DNA of 64,000 nt. Source: Kroppenstedtia eburnea. Lineage in GTDB: Bacteria; Bacillota; Bacilli; Thermoactinomycetales; DSM-45169. Within the stretch, counting starts at the first letter, position 1. The number at the start of each line of letters is the position of its first letter. The DNA is taken from assembly GCF_013282215.1 (NCBI RefSeq), contig NZ_CP048103.1:1-64000 (forward strand). The letters run 5' to 3'. The notes below the pieces were generated by a model that saw only the letters and a list, made by a program, of their open reading frames with translations, had not been told where the DNA came from and made no database searches. Both the position numbers and the translations under genes were made by a program. This document shows, piece by piece, positions 40,328 through 49,659 of the stretch.

Positions 40328-41038
40328 ATGAAAAAGAACATGAAAAAAGTGATTCCCGTAGCAACGGTGACTCTGGGCATGGTGGCGGCTGGAGGGACGG
40401 CGGCGGTATTTGCCAACCCGGACGGAACCCCGGCCAGTGATCTGCCAGCCCAGGTGGAAACACCGGAAGTGAAGTTCGCTCCAGTGGAAGAGGCGCCGCA
40501 ATCGGAAGTGGAACAAATCCCGGAGGAAAAACCCAAGCCTCAACCGGAACCTCGGGTCCAGGCTGAAGTCGGTGGGCAGGTAGAAGAGAAGCCAAAAACT
40601 GAGGAAAAGCCCAGACAGGAATCGCCAAAACAGGAGCGGCGGAGTCCGGCAAGGAGCGAAGAAAAGGCTTCTTCTTCACAGCAAGCACCTTCCTCCCCTA
40701 CTTCCCATGGTGGAACGAACGGAGCGACAAACCAAGCTTCTGAAAAGTCAGCTGTGAAAACCGCTGGGGAAAAACCGGTGAATGTGTCTGAAGAAAAGCA
40801 AGTTGCCGCGTCGGATTCAGAGAAAGAAGAAGAGGAGGGGACTTCCGATAGCCAAACGAGCGAGAGCGAAAAAGCGGATGCCGGGACGACTGAAGAAGAA
40901 GCCGAGCGGACACCCGAGACCCAAGATGGCGGGAAGATGCCGAAGACCGCTGCACCCGGCCCCTTGGCAGCCCTGATGGGGGCTGGACTGATGGTGGGGG
41001 GTGCAGTGGTAAAACGGTTCCGGTTCCGACGTGGGTAG
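40328..41038 (+). CDS. Sortase-anchored surface protein
   Basis: 236-aa exported protein: signal peptide (VIPVATVTLGMVAAGGTAAVFAN), then about 170 disordered residues rich in E, P, K, S and T, then a cell-wall sorting signal: MPKTA, a hydrophobic helix (LAALMGAGLMVGGAVV) and a basic tail (KRFRFRRG). The signal is of the LPxTA kind used by class D sortases. The sortase gene follows 13 bp later. It may act in mating-cell contact. Confidence 0.85.
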   Translation: MKKNMKKVIPVATVTLGMVAAGGTAAVFANPDGTPASDLPAQVETPEVKFAPVEEAPQSEVEQIPEEKPKPQPEPRVQAEVGGQVEEKPKTEEKPRQESPKQERRSPARSEEKASSSQQAPSSPTSHGGTNGATNQASEKSAVKTAGEKPVNVSEEKQVAASDSEKEEEEGTSDSQTSESEKADAGTTEEEAERTPETQDGGKMPKTAAPGPLAALMGAGLMVGGAVVKRFRFRRG

Positions 41039-41051
41039 GTTGTGATTGGTG

Positions 41052-41720
41052 ATGTTTCGTAAAAAGCCATACTATCTGAACTATCCATGGTGGTATCCAA
41101 AGCAGTTGATCGGGCGGATCCTTCTTCTCGGAGGGTTCGCTCTTCTCATTTACGGTGGAGTCGATTGGTATCAGCAGGCAACACTGGGCCAGTCAGCAAA
41201 GCCGCTCCCGGAGGTGGAGGCCACTCCTGAAAAAGTGGGAGAGGAAGTGATTAGAATCGCCCTATCACAGATGCGGTTATCGGAGGACTCAGGAGTTGTT
41301 TGGCAACATCTTCCCAAGAAAGGGGAACGTTTCGGAGATTTAGAGATTCCCAAGTTGAAGATCCGGCTTCCGGTAGTAGAGGGAACCGGTGAAAAGGAGC
41401 TGCGGAAGGGCGTCGGCCACTATTCCACCTCCGTTTTCCCGGGGGAACCAGACAATGCGGTTTTGGCTGGGCATCGGGAATCGGCACTCGGGAAGATCGG
41501 GAAGCTGAAGAAGGGTGACGAAATTGTTGTTAAGACGAAACATGAAGGGACGTTTACCTATGAAGTGACCAAGCATTGGATTACAGACGAGAATGATCGG
41601 TCCGTGATTGTTTCACACGAATCATCAAAGCTCACCGTGATCACTTGCTATCCTTTCAATGCAATCGGGAGCCCTGAGCGGTACATCGTTCAGGCGGATC
41701 TGGTGGATGTTCAAAAATAA
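41052..41720 (+). CDS. Class D-type sortase
   Basis: 222-aa membrane-bound transpeptidase. N-terminal membrane helix (LIGRILLLGGFALLIYGGV), catalytic His in LAGHRES, Cys in TCYPF, Arg in ERYIV. Expected to cleave the MPKTA signal of the preceding protein and link it to peptidoglycan. ATG 41052 is used; in-frame TTG and GTG codons lie just upstream. Confidence 0.92.
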   Translation: MFRKKPYYLNYPWWYPKQLIGRILLLGGFALLIYGGVDWYQQATLGQSAKPLPEVEATPEKVGEEVIRIALSQMRLSEDSGVVWQHLPKKGERFGDLEIPKLKIRLPVVEGTGEKELRKGVGHYSTSVFPGEPDNAVLAGHRESALGKIGKLKKGDEIVVKTKHEGTFTYEVTKHWITDENDRSVIVSHESSKLTVITCYPFNAIGSPERYIVQADLVDVQK

Positions 41721-41742
41721 CAAAATGAAGGAGAGATGAATC

Positions 41743-42018
41743 ATGAATAAAACGGAATTGACCAAACGGGTGGCGCAGGAAACGGGGAAGAGCAAAACAG
41801 AAGCCGGACAAATGGTTGATGTAGTCTTGGGTCAGATCTCCGAAGCTTTGCAACGCGGGGAAAAGGTCTCTCTCTTCGGGTTCGGCAACTTCGAGGTACG
41901 GGAACGGGCGGCACGAATGGCTCGGAACCCGAAGACAGGGGAAACAATTCACGTTGAGGCGAAACGCATCCCAGCGTTCAAGCCCGGAAAGCAGTTGAAA
42001 GAAGTCGTCAATGGATAA
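41743..42018 (+). CDS. HU-family DNA-binding protein
   Basis: 91-aa HU: MNKTELTKRVAQETGKSK, GFGNFEVRERAARMARNPKTGETIHVEAKRIPAFKPGKQLKEVVN, the DNA-bending arm intact. Element-borne HU may assist excision or transfer complexes. RBS AAGGAGAG. Confidence 0.95.
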   Translation: MNKTELTKRVAQETGKSKTEAGQMVDVVLGQISEALQRGEKVSLFGFGNFEVRERAARMARNPKTGETIHVEAKRIPAFKPGKQLKEVVNG

Positions 42019-42082
42019 ATCAATCAGGGCGTCCTGTTACAAGCGGGGCGCCTTTATTATTCCTTTTCAAAGGAGAGATTCC

Positions 42083-42673
42083 ATGACTGGAAAGACACAC
42101 GCATCGCTCGGGTTGGCTACGGGTACGGCGGTAGCATGGTATACCGGGGCCCAGGGAGGCGAGTTGGTTTTCACCTTAGCCGCGGCCACTGTAGCGGCAT
42201 TGTTACCAGACCTTGATGAGAAGTCCAGCAAGATCAATCAAGCACTGTTTGGAAAGTTACCGCGATCTTACCGATCTGCGGCTCTTACCGTCATAGGCAT
42301 TGCCGGAGTCGCCGGGTTTATCGCGTACGAGTTGCCCTTGTGGGTGCTGGTGTTGAGTCTATTTTTGGTTGGTGTCTCCTTTGCTGCCCATCGAGGACTT
42401 ACGCATTCATTGATTGCCTTGATCACTGTGGTATGGGTAACATCTCAGGTTTTTCCTCTTTTCACCCTGGCGGTGGGAACCGGTTATTTGTCCCACTTGT
42501 TGGCGGATGCGGTGACCAGCCAAGGTGTTCCGTTGTTTTGGCCGTGGCAGAAGCGAGTAAGCTTGAGCAATGCGGGAGTGAGGATTCGGACAGGAAGGAC
42601 AACTGATCAGGTGACTGGTGCTTTGGCTGGATGGGGGTCCGGGCTCATGTTGATTTGGCTAATTTTCGCATAA
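42083..42673 (+). CDS. YdjM-like membrane-bound metal-dependent hydrolase
   Basis: 196-aa, several membrane helices, with family histidines and aspartates: KTHASLG at the start, ALLPDLDE, AAHRGLTHSL and YLSHLLADAVTSQGVPLFWP. This is the YdjM (LexA-binding inner-membrane hydrolase, DUF457) family. Role in the element unknown. RBS AAAGGAGAG. Confidence 0.88.
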   Translation: MTGKTHASLGLATGTAVAWYTGAQGGELVFTLAAATVAALLPDLDEKSSKINQALFGKLPRSYRSAALTVIGIAGVAGFIAYELPLWVLVLSLFLVGVSFAAHRGLTHSLIALITVVWVTSQVFPLFTLAVGTGYLSHLLADAVTSQGVPLFWPWQKRVSLSNAGVRIRTGRTTDQVTGALAGWGSGLMLIWLIFA

Positions 42674-42740
42674 GACAAAGCGGTCCGGCGGTGTCGGGCT
42701 GCTTTCTGTTATGCGAAAAAACGAAAGGGTTGGAGGAGAG

Positions 42741-43226
42741 ATGGCGAGGAAGTGGAGCAAACATGAGGATCAATTGCTGGCGGAAACCATATTCAAACAC
42801 ATTGAAGACGGAAGCACTCAATTAGCAGCGTTTGCGGAAACGGGAGAACGGTTAGGCCGATCACCGGAAGCCTGTGGATTCCGGTGGAACAACGTGTTGC
42901 GAAAAAAATATGAAGCGTCATTGCAAATCGCACAGGAGCAGGCCCGTTCCGTCCGGACACGATCCAAGCTCCACCTGGAAGACGGATGGGATGAAAAAGA
43001 AATCCCTAAGATGGTCAACTGGATGATCCGCTATTTGCGGTGGTGGAGGGATCGTTGGGCAGGGAGAGAGCGTGAGAGAAAGGAATTGAAGGAGAAGATT
43101 CGGAGAAAAGAGGAGGTTATTCGTCAATTAAAGCGAGAGAACGAGCAACTCCAAAGGGAGAGGTTAACGGGGACGATGTTCGGTATGGAGACAAACGGAA
43201 ATCTAGTACGGGTGGAGGGAAGGTAA
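42741..43226 (+). CDS. RsfA-like Myb/SANT regulator
   Basis: 161-aa protein: N-terminal Myb-like domain (WSKHEDQLLAETIFKHIEDGSTQLAAFAETGERLGRSPEACGFRWNNVLRKKY) and C-terminal coiled coil (KEKIRRKEEVIRQLKRENEQLQRERL). This matches RsfA/YlbO-type prespore regulators of Bacilli. In the ICE it may link element genes to sporulation. RBS GGAGGAG. Confidence 0.85.
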   Translation: MARKWSKHEDQLLAETIFKHIEDGSTQLAAFAETGERLGRSPEACGFRWNNVLRKKYEASLQIAQEQARSVRTRSKLHLEDGWDEKEIPKMVNWMIRYLRWWRDRWAGRERERKELKEKIRRKEEVIRQLKRENEQLQRERLTGTMFGMETNGNLVRVEGR

Positions 43227-43258
43227 CACGATGAGTATCGGAAAGATCAGGTCCCTGT

Positions 43259-43354
43259 TTGGCTGACCCGATTGATTTTCTTTTGATGTTGTCGATTGTC
43301 ATTGGTACGGCTGTTTCAGTTGCTGTTGTTTACTTCGTGTGGGGATTCAATTGA
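43259..43354 (+). CDS. Possible small membrane peptide
   Basis: 31-aa ORF (TTG start; internal ATG 43286) with one membrane helix IVIGTAVSVAVVYFVWG. RBS is weak. Supported by similarity in type to other small membrane ORFs here. Confidence 0.35.
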   Translation: MADPIDFLLMLSIVIGTAVSVAVVYFVWGFN

Positions 43355-43382
43355 GAGATAAGTAACCAAAGGAGTGAGATGA

Positions 43383-43532
43383 GTGAGGAAAATTGGAATC
43401 ACTGCTTTGCTGTTACTTGTACTTTCCGGTGGGTTGATTGTAATTGGGCAAAAAAATATGGACCGGGCTTATTCCGGGTTGGTGGGAGCACCATTTGAAA
43501 TAATCCAAGGTAAACCTACAGGCCTCCGATAA
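43383..43532 (+). CDS. Small exported or membrane protein
   Basis: 49-aa ORF with an N-terminal signal/anchor helix (MRKIGITALLLLVLSGGLIVIG) and a short tail. GTG start behind AAAGGAG. No family recognised. Confidence 0.5.
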   Translation: MRKIGITALLLLVLSGGLIVIGQKNMDRAYSGLVGAPFEIIQGKPTGLR

Positions 43533-43654
43533 AGGTCAGGGTGAGTTCTTGAATCGGATAGACATAATGGGAATTATGTCCGAAAAAGAGGGAAAAGCGG
43601 TGGGGATTCGATGGGTTTTTGAGACATAACAGAAAGGCAGAGGTCAGAAATGCG

Positions 43655-44548
43655 ATGAGACATAATGAATCAGGACGAGAGGCCTTGGATGATTTCCGTC
43701 GCTGGATGGAAATCAGCGGGTATTCTTCAAACACTATCGAGAGTTACATCCGGGGGGTCAGAAGCTACTTCGATTGGTTCTGCGGAAAGTATGGACGGGA
43801 TCCCCGGGAGTTGTTCAGAGAGAACATCGTGGATTACCTTCAGGATCTGAAACGCCGGGAGGTGGGGCACGTCACATATAATTCTTACTTGGCTGCCCTC
43901 CAACGGCTGAATGCTTTCTGGATCGAGAGAGGCATTCAGGCGGATATCGTGATTCTCAAGAGGGATCGGTGGAAAGCACAGGCCGGAAACGAATCGCCCA
44001 CCCAGCATACGACAGAAGAGGTGGAGCGGTTTCTGCAGGTGATATTGGAATCCGGAAACCGGCGGGATTACACCTTGGCCTTCTTCTTGGCTTACACGGG
44101 GTTGAGAGTATCTGAAGCCATTCACCTTCAGATGAAGGACGTGAACCTCCCGGCCAGACAATTGGTGGTTCAGTTTGGGAAGGGGCAGAAGCGGCGGGAG
44201 GTTCCGATGAGTACCCGCCTGGTTCAGGTCATCCGAAGCTACCTGAAGGACATCCGGCCTAAGTACCGAACGGCGGAGAGGAGTCCCTACCTTTTCGTTA
44301 GTCCCCGAGGACAACAACTTTCCCGGAAAACAATATATGGTCTACTTGTAAAGTACAGCCGACAGGCAGGGGTGAATCCGGAGATTACACCGCACAGCCT
44401 TCGGCATTTTTTCTGTACTCGGGCTTTGGAGGCGGGATACACAATTGAGGAGGTGAGGCAGATTGCCGGTCATGCCAACGTCAACACCACCCTGATTTAT
44501 GCCCACCCCAGCCGGAAGTCAATGCTGGAGAAGATTGACCGACTTTGA
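43655..44548 (+). CDS. Second tyrosine recombinase (XerC/D-like)
   Basis: 297-aa recombinase: N-terminal SAM-like domain (LDDFRRWMEISGYSSNTIESYIRGVRSY), catalytic R in TGLRVSEAIHL, HSLRHFFCT, GHANVN and Y in TTLIYAHPS. Start set at the ATG behind GAGGT; earlier in-frame starts are possible. It differs from the attL integrase in lacking the arm-binding domain. It may resolve element multimers or act on a second site. Confidence 0.9.
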   Translation: MRHNESGREALDDFRRWMEISGYSSNTIESYIRGVRSYFDWFCGKYGRDPRELFRENIVDYLQDLKRREVGHVTYNSYLAALQRLNAFWIERGIQADIVILKRDRWKAQAGNESPTQHTTEEVERFLQVILESGNRRDYTLAFFLAYTGLRVSEAIHLQMKDVNLPARQLVVQFGKGQKRREVPMSTRLVQVIRSYLKDIRPKYRTAERSPYLFVSPRGQQLSRKTIYGLLVKYSRQAGVNPEITPHSLRHFFCTRALEAGYTIEEVRQIAGHANVNTTLIYAHPSRKSMLEKIDRL

Positions 44549-44604
44549 TCAAGATAGGTACCGGGCCGAAAGGCTTTTTTTCATGAAAAGAAAGGGTGGT
44601 ATGA

Positions 44605-44922
44605 ATGAACGACGACAAACTCATAGGTTTTTCTGAAGGGAATCCGGTTGGACTTGGTCAACCCGTACCGGATGCCCGGTTGGTTTTCCAAGAGCAAACC
44701 TATTGGGTCGAATATGACAATGTTACTAACAGCCTGATGCACATAGGGCCACTGGGCCGGGGAATGGGAGCCCATTGGGAATACCGGGAGGACGGGAGCA
44801 CTGTGATCCACTGGCACAACGGGGAGTCCATGGTGGTACCGGCTGGGGAAAATCCGGAATGTTATGCAGTGGCGTATCTTCGCTCTCGGCAGACCCAGGA
44901 ACGAAAGGAGGACGGTTCATGA
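44605..44922 (+). CDS. Hypothetical protein
   Basis: 105-aa soluble protein rich in beta residues and tryptophan (YWVEYDNVTNSLMHIG, HWEYREDGSTVIHWHNG). It overlaps tcpC by 4 bp, so it heads the conjugation operon. No family recognised. A weak GC hairpin with T-run (about 44566-44581) precedes it. Confidence 0.55.
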   Translation: MNDDKLIGFSEGNPVGLGQPVPDARLVFQEQTYWVEYDNVTNSLMHIGPLGRGMGAHWEYREDGSTVIHWHNGESMVVPAGENPECYAVAYLRSRQTQERKEDGS

Positions 44923-45722
44923 ACTGGCGTAAGATCCGCATCACCACGACCACCACCCTCATGCTGGGCATCGTCGGGGTTGGAGCATACAACGCCCTGT
45001 TTCCTCCTCAGGTCGCTCCGGCGGCGGAGGAGTCCAAACAACCCACCGGGGTGTCGGTGGACTCCACCCAGGGAGCCGCCACCTATGCCCTGTATTTCAC
45101 CAACTACTGGCTCACAGGAAACTTGGAGGAAGCCCAAAAATATGCGGCCAAAGGATTCGAGGTGCCTAACAGCCTTCCCAAACCGCAAAAGGTGGAAAAC
45201 ATCATCACCTGGGGGGCTCGGAGCCTTGATGAGCACCGGGTGATGGTCACCATCCGGGCCCGGGGAGAAAAAGACCGGGTCCTCTGGTTGGAGGTGCCCG
45301 TGATAGCGGATCGGGGGAGTTATGGGGTGTATGGGATCCCGATCTTCGTCCCGGAGCCGGGAACCGCGAAAAAACCGGATCCCCCGGAGATCGATTCCAT
45401 CGATGACCGGAAGGCGGAGGCAGGAATCCGACAGACCGTCCAATCCTTCTTCCGGAACTATGCAGGGGGGTCCCCAGAGGATCTCTCCAACTTGTTTTTG
45501 GACAGCCGCCCTCGGATGGTGTTGGATCTGGAGGGGGAGTTTTTGAAGGGAGTGCAAATGGAGATCAGTCATCCGAAAAATGGTCAAGTCTATGTCCAGG
45601 CGGATGCATCCCTTCAGATCGACGGACAGGCGGTTTCTCAGACCTATGAGTTTTGGCTCAAGAAAAGCGGATCGAAATGGCTCATTGACAAAACCAATCC
45701 AGTGATTCCACTGGAGGAATAG
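44919..45722 (+). CDS. TcpC-like conjugation protein (VirB8-like)
   Basis: 267-aa bitopic membrane protein: N-terminal membrane helix (TTTTTLMLGIVGVGAYNALF) and two extracellular NTF2-like domains (AATYALYFTNYWLTGNLEEAQKYA and GIRQTVQSFFRNYAGGSPEDLS). TcpC proteins are VirB8 equivalents needed for conjugation in Gram-positives (pCW3, Tn916 Orf13). ATG 44919 within the ATGA overlap. Confidence 0.85.
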   Translation: MNWRKIRITTTTTLMLGIVGVGAYNALFPPQVAPAAEESKQPTGVSVDSTQGAATYALYFTNYWLTGNLEEAQKYAAKGFEVPNSLPKPQKVENIITWGARSLDEHRVMVTIRARGEKDRVLWLEVPVIADRGSYGVYGIPIFVPEPGTAKKPDPPEIDSIDDRKAEAGIRQTVQSFFRNYAGGSPEDLSNLFLDSRPRMVLDLEGEFLKGVQMEISHPKNGQVYVQADASLQIDGQAVSQTYEFWLKKSGSKWLIDKTNPVIPLEE

Positions 45723-45735
45723 GGAGGTTCTTTTG

Positions 45736-46032
45736 ATGACAGACATGTTGACATACCTGGCCACTGCGGGAATTTATCTGGCCAACCCGGAAAACTCTTC
45801 TCTGTGGGGAGTGGTAAACAACTTTAGTGACTGGCTTCGTCCGAACCTGAAAGAAGCCTATTTTTTGGTCGCGTCGGTTTTGATTTTGATCCACATTTGC
45901 GTACGTCAATTGCGTCCGAGGATACTGAATATTATTGGTTGGATTGCATTGGCGGGTCTCTTTGTATTAGGGACGGATTTTCTCGAGACTGTGGTCGAGT
46001 TTTTGGAAGGCTTGGCTACCCGGAAAGGTTGA
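45736..46032 (+). CDS. Small membrane protein of the conjugation operon (TcpD-like)
   Basis: 98-aa protein with two or three membrane helices (AYFLVASVLILIHICV, NIIGWIALAGLFVLGTDFL). Place between TcpC and TcpE matches TcpD/VirB2-3-type genes. ATG 45736 with RBS GGAGGT. Confidence 0.65.
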   Translation: MTDMLTYLATAGIYLANPENSSLWGVVNNFSDWLRPNLKEAYFLVASVLILIHICVRQLRPRILNIIGWIALAGLFVLGTDFLETVVEFLEGLATRKG

Positions 46033-46038
46033 TGAAAA

Positions 46039-46518
46039 ATGTCTGCAGAAGATGAAAAAGCGTATCGCCGATCCTTTAACGTGCAGACCGTCTATTCCTA
46101 CCATGAGGGATGGAACGTTCCCATTCGGGTGTGGGTGAAGCTGCCTTACCTTCCGGGGTTCTTCATTGAGTTCCAGGAAGGTCTTTTCTTTATTCTTTTG
46201 GAGGTGCTGGCTTATGCGTTTGACTCCATGGGGCTCGGTTTTGAACCGTTGACTCAATATGGAGTGATTCCAATCGGCTTGACGATTTTGCTGAAAAAGA
46301 TCAAGCCTGAAGGAAAGTATTTGTATCAGTGGTGCCATTCCTTTTTTCGCTACATGCTCACGGAAAAAGAGACGGATGGGGCGTTGAATCCAGTGGATGA
46401 CTCTCCGGGCCGGTTGGTCATTCTCAATCGGTATTACCCAGGGGAGAAGCAAGAAAAGAAAAAACAACGGCGGAAGAGATGGTTCCGCCGATCCAACAAG
46501 ACGATGGCGGCTTCCTGA
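46039..46518 (+). CDS. TcpE-like conjugation protein
   Basis: 159-aa protein starting FNVQTVYSYHEGWNVPIRVWVKLPYLPGF, then two membrane helices, YGVIPIGLTILLKKIKPEGKYLYQWCHSFFRY and a basic tail. This is the TcpE/VirB3-like pattern. It stands directly before the VirB4 ATPase. Confidence 0.8.
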   Translation: MSAEDEKAYRRSFNVQTVYSYHEGWNVPIRVWVKLPYLPGFFIEFQEGLFFILLEVLAYAFDSMGLGFEPLTQYGVIPIGLTILLKKIKPEGKYLYQWCHSFFRYMLTEKETDGALNPVDDSPGRLVILNRYYPGEKQEKKKQRRKRWFRRSNKTMAAS

Positions 46519-46558
46519 ACAGAAAGCCGCCATTTCATTTTTTGAGGGAGGCAAGAAG

Positions 46559-49195
46559 ATGAAACAGATGAGGTTTCCCGTTCTGCTCCGTTCCGCAAAT
46601 CTTGTCGTTTCGCAAAACGGGCAGGCGCATGGTTTTTATCACATTCCACAACTGAATTATGAATTTCTCTCGGACGGCGAACGGTTTCAACTGCGGAATC
46701 ACCTGGAAAAGTTTTTAAATGAATGTCCCTATCATGTGGGCTTCAAGTCGATTCCGATCCCCTATTCGCCCTGGGAAAGCGTGAACGACGATCCCGATCA
46801 GGTGCCGGAGTGCTTGCGGGAGGCTTGGAAAACCTCTCTTGCCAATGTGGAGCGGGTCTTGCAGGAGTTGGTTCCCAGCCGGGAGATGCTGGTATTGCGG
46901 GTGAGCATGGAGAGCGTCAGTGGGGACTGGTTGGAGGAAATCCAGCGGGGATTTTTTGAACTGGTGCGGGATCCGCTGGCGATGACCGATCAGTTCGTGG
47001 GAGGGGAGCGGTATCGGCTTCCCGTTACAGAATGGGAACGGTTTGAACAGGCGGAGCGGGATGTTTTTAAGTACCTGACGACCTATTTTCACGGCGGGAT
47101 CACTCCGCTGTCGGAGGAAGAGGTACTCTATCTCACGGAGCGTTGCGGTTGTCGGGGAGTCAGTCCGGGGATGCAGGAAGAGCCGATGGACCTCTTGGTC
47201 CGGGACGGTTACATCCACGTTTCCAAAGCGGATGTGGAGCGGGGGATGAACGATGTGGACCTGTCTTTTAAACCGATGGGGATGGTTCGCTGGCGGAAAG
47301 ACTTCCCGGAGGAGACCCGGACGGGTTACTTTCAGTTTTTGTCCACTTCCTGGTTGCCCCCGGCCATTGTTTTTCCGAATCGGTCGGAGGCATTCCAAAA
47401 GGCAAAGGAACTCCCATTTCCCGTCGAGATCGACATGGATTTGGAGCAGATGTCCAACCAGGTGGCTCGGAAGGAACTGAAGAAGAAATATGACCTGATT
47501 GTGGGGCAAATCAAGCATACCGTTAGGTCCAAAGGGGAGGAGACAGAACAAAGGGACATTGGAAGGGATGCGGAACGAAAGGCCACAAACGAAGAGCTGG
47601 ATGAGCGACTGGAGCAGGAGAAAACCCCACTTTTCAAGATGCGACTGGTCTTTTGTGTATGGGGGGATACCACGGAAGAAGTGAAGAACCGGCGACGGCA
47701 ATTGATCTCCAAGATGAAAGAGATCGGATTGCGCTTGGAGATCCCCCGAACGGAACAGAAAACGTTATACCAGTCTACTTTGCCCGGGGCGGAACAGATC
47801 AACAGTCACTATATTGTCCGGCCGACGGCAGAGTTTATCTCGAGCCTAATGCCTCTGGCAACCACGGAAGTGGGGGACCCAGCGGGGATTTTTCTGGGCA
47901 CTACGATTATGACGGGCACCCGGGCGGATCAGGATCAAATCGATCAGTGGGCGCGGGGGAACACCCCGGTGTTTATGGATGAGCGGAGGGCGCGGGAGCA
48001 TTTGTCAAAAACGTCGTCTTCCCTCATTTTGGGCTCTTTGGGTCGGGGGAAAACGATGCTGAAGTGTTACCTGATGTACCGGCGGTTGCAGAGAGGGGTG
48101 CATCAGCTCCTGTTCGAACCCAAGGATGAGCTTTGGGCGATTGCGCATGAACTGCCGGAGCTGGCCGAGTTGACGAATATTGTATCCATCAGCAATTCCG
48201 TCAGGGACAAAGGAAAGTTTGATCCTTTGATTGGAATCGGGGAGGATCCGGAGGAACGGTTGTACAAGGAGCAGTTGGCGGAAAGCATGCTGCTGTTTCT
48301 TTCAGGGGAATCGGACTCTTCTTGGGCAGGGACGGCTTTGGGTTACGCCGTCCATGAAACGATTCAGGAGGATCATCCCTCGATGATGCGGGTGTTGGAT
48401 CACTTGCGGGCCATTGCCACCGGGGAACGGAAGTACCCGGATCTGGTCCTGAACGAACATGCTCGGGATGATGTGGCCCGGGTCCTGGCCAACTTGAACC
48501 GGAAGGCACGACAGTCTCAGGCCCAGCTCCTTTTTGGGGACGGAAGCGAAAAGCCGATTGATCTTTCCTATCCCCTGACCCTGCTCCAAATGCAAGGCTT
48601 GCAGATGCCGCAGGAGGGAAGACCGGATTATCGGCTGAATATGACATTGTTGATCGCCATGACAGAGTTTGCCCGACGCTTCGTCAACCGGCCAACGCCG
48701 TTTCCAAAGGGCGTGATCTTCGAGGAAAACCACCGGCTGATCGAAGTGAAGGAAGGGGAAATGGCATACCGGGAGTTTATGCGGACATGCCGAAGTAAAG
48801 ATGCAGATGTCATGACCATCGTTCACAATGCCCGAGATCTCCGAACAAAGCAAGATAAAAAGCTCCGGGAAGGGGAGGACGGCGGAGAGGAGATCCGTTC
48901 CAACCTGGGGTACCGGTTCTGCTTCTCAGTGGGGGATGAAGCGGAGGCGGAGTCCGCCTGTGACATTTTGGGCATTCCACCAACCGGGAAAAACATCAAC
49001 GAAATCATGGGGTTAGGTCCTGGGGAATGGCTGATGCGGGATCTGGATGATCGCGTCGCAAAGGTAAAACTGGATCTGGAACAATTGGATCCGCGCTTGT
49101 TCCGGGCTTTTGATACCCGACCGGAGGCAAACCGAAGGAGGGAGAAGGAATTTGGGCATCTTCGCGAGAATAGGATTACGGTTGGAGAATCGTAA
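46559..49195 (+). CDS. VirB4/TcpF-like conjugation ATPase
   Basis: 878-aa motor ATPase of the mating channel. The C-terminal ATPase domain has Walker A LGSLGRGKTMLK (about residue 500), a Walker B region with PKGVIFEENHRLI, and the later MTIVHNARDLR. N-terminal half is the channel-interacting part. ATG 46559 follows GGGAGG; the longer frame upstream overlaps tcpE and is not needed. Confidence 0.92.
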   Translation: MKQMRFPVLLRSANLVVSQNGQAHGFYHIPQLNYEFLSDGERFQLRNHLEKFLNECPYHVGFKSIPIPYSPWESVNDDPDQVPECLREAWKTSLANVERVLQELVPSREMLVLRVSMESVSGDWLEEIQRGFFELVRDPLAMTDQFVGGERYRLPVTEWERFEQAERDVFKYLTTYFHGGITPLSEEEVLYLTERCGCRGVSPGMQEEPMDLLVRDGYIHVSKADVERGMNDVDLSFKPMGMVRWRKDFPEETRTGYFQFLSTSWLPPAIVFPNRSEAFQKAKELPFPVEIDMDLEQMSNQVARKELKKKYDLIVGQIKHTVRSKGEETEQRDIGRDAERKATNEELDERLEQEKTPLFKMRLVFCVWGDTTEEVKNRRRQLISKMKEIGLRLEIPRTEQKTLYQSTLPGAEQINSHYIVRPTAEFISSLMPLATTEVGDPAGIFLGTTIMTGTRADQDQIDQWARGNTPVFMDERRAREHLSKTSSSLILGSLGRGKTMLKCYLMYRRLQRGVHQLLFEPKDELWAIAHELPELAELTNIVSISNSVRDKGKFDPLIGIGEDPEERLYKEQLAESMLLFLSGESDSSWAGTALGYAVHETIQEDHPSMMRVLDHLRAIATGERKYPDLVLNEHARDDVARVLANLNRKARQSQAQLLFGDGSEKPIDLSYPLTLLQMQGLQMPQEGRPDYRLNMTLLIAMTEFARRFVNRPTPFPKGVIFEENHRLIEVKEGEMAYREFMRTCRSKDADVMTIVHNARDLRTKQDKKLREGEDGGEEIRSNLGYRFCFSVGDEAEAESACDILGIPPTGKNINEIMGLGPGEWLMRDLDDRVAKVKLDLEQLDPRLFRAFDTRPEANRRREKEFGHLRENRITVGES

Positions 49196-49212
49196 GGAAA
49201 GGGGGTGAGTTG

Positions 49213-49659
49213 ATGCGATCCCATAGGCTGAAATGGTGGGGGGGAGTCTTGGCTGTCCTCCTGCTTGTGGCGGGATGCAGTGGGCAGGCTCAAGAGCAGC
49301 CGGAGGAACCCAAGGGACCGGAGTTGACGCCGGGGGAGAAAGCGGCAATTGAGTTTTATAAGGCGATGTATGTGGAGGGAGATGAAAAGAAAGTAAAGAA
49401 AATGATGGGGGAAGATTCATCAGAGGTTGTGCACAAATCTCAAAACGATCCAATTAAGATTCAACCCATGAAAGGGGAGACCTTAACCGACTCACGTGGA
49501 AGCTACTATATTCAAATGCCGGACCAGACATATATCAAAGTAGAGGTTGTCAAAGAGGACGGGGATTGGGGTGTTTTTGATTACGATCCGGTGATCAACC
49601 AAATCGAGATTAATCAGTTTGCAGACGAGGATAGTTGGAAGAGGGTGGAGCGTCCATGA
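49213..49659 (+). CDS. Lipoprotein of the conjugation operon
   Basis: 148-aa lipoprotein: signal peptide with lipobox LLVAGC (Cys about residue 21), then a small NTF2/DUF4878-like domain (EKAAIEFYKAMYVEGDEKKVKKMM). ATG 49213 behind AAGGGGGTGA. Overlaps the next gene by 4 bp. Possibly a surface-linked channel part. Confidence 0.75.
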   Translation: MRSHRLKWWGGVLAVLLLVAGCSGQAQEQPEEPKGPELTPGEKAAIEFYKAMYVEGDEKKVKKMMGEDSSEVVHKSQNDPIKIQPMKGETLTDSRGSYYIQMPDQTYIKVEVVKEDGDWGVFDYDPVINQIEINQFADEDSWKRVERP

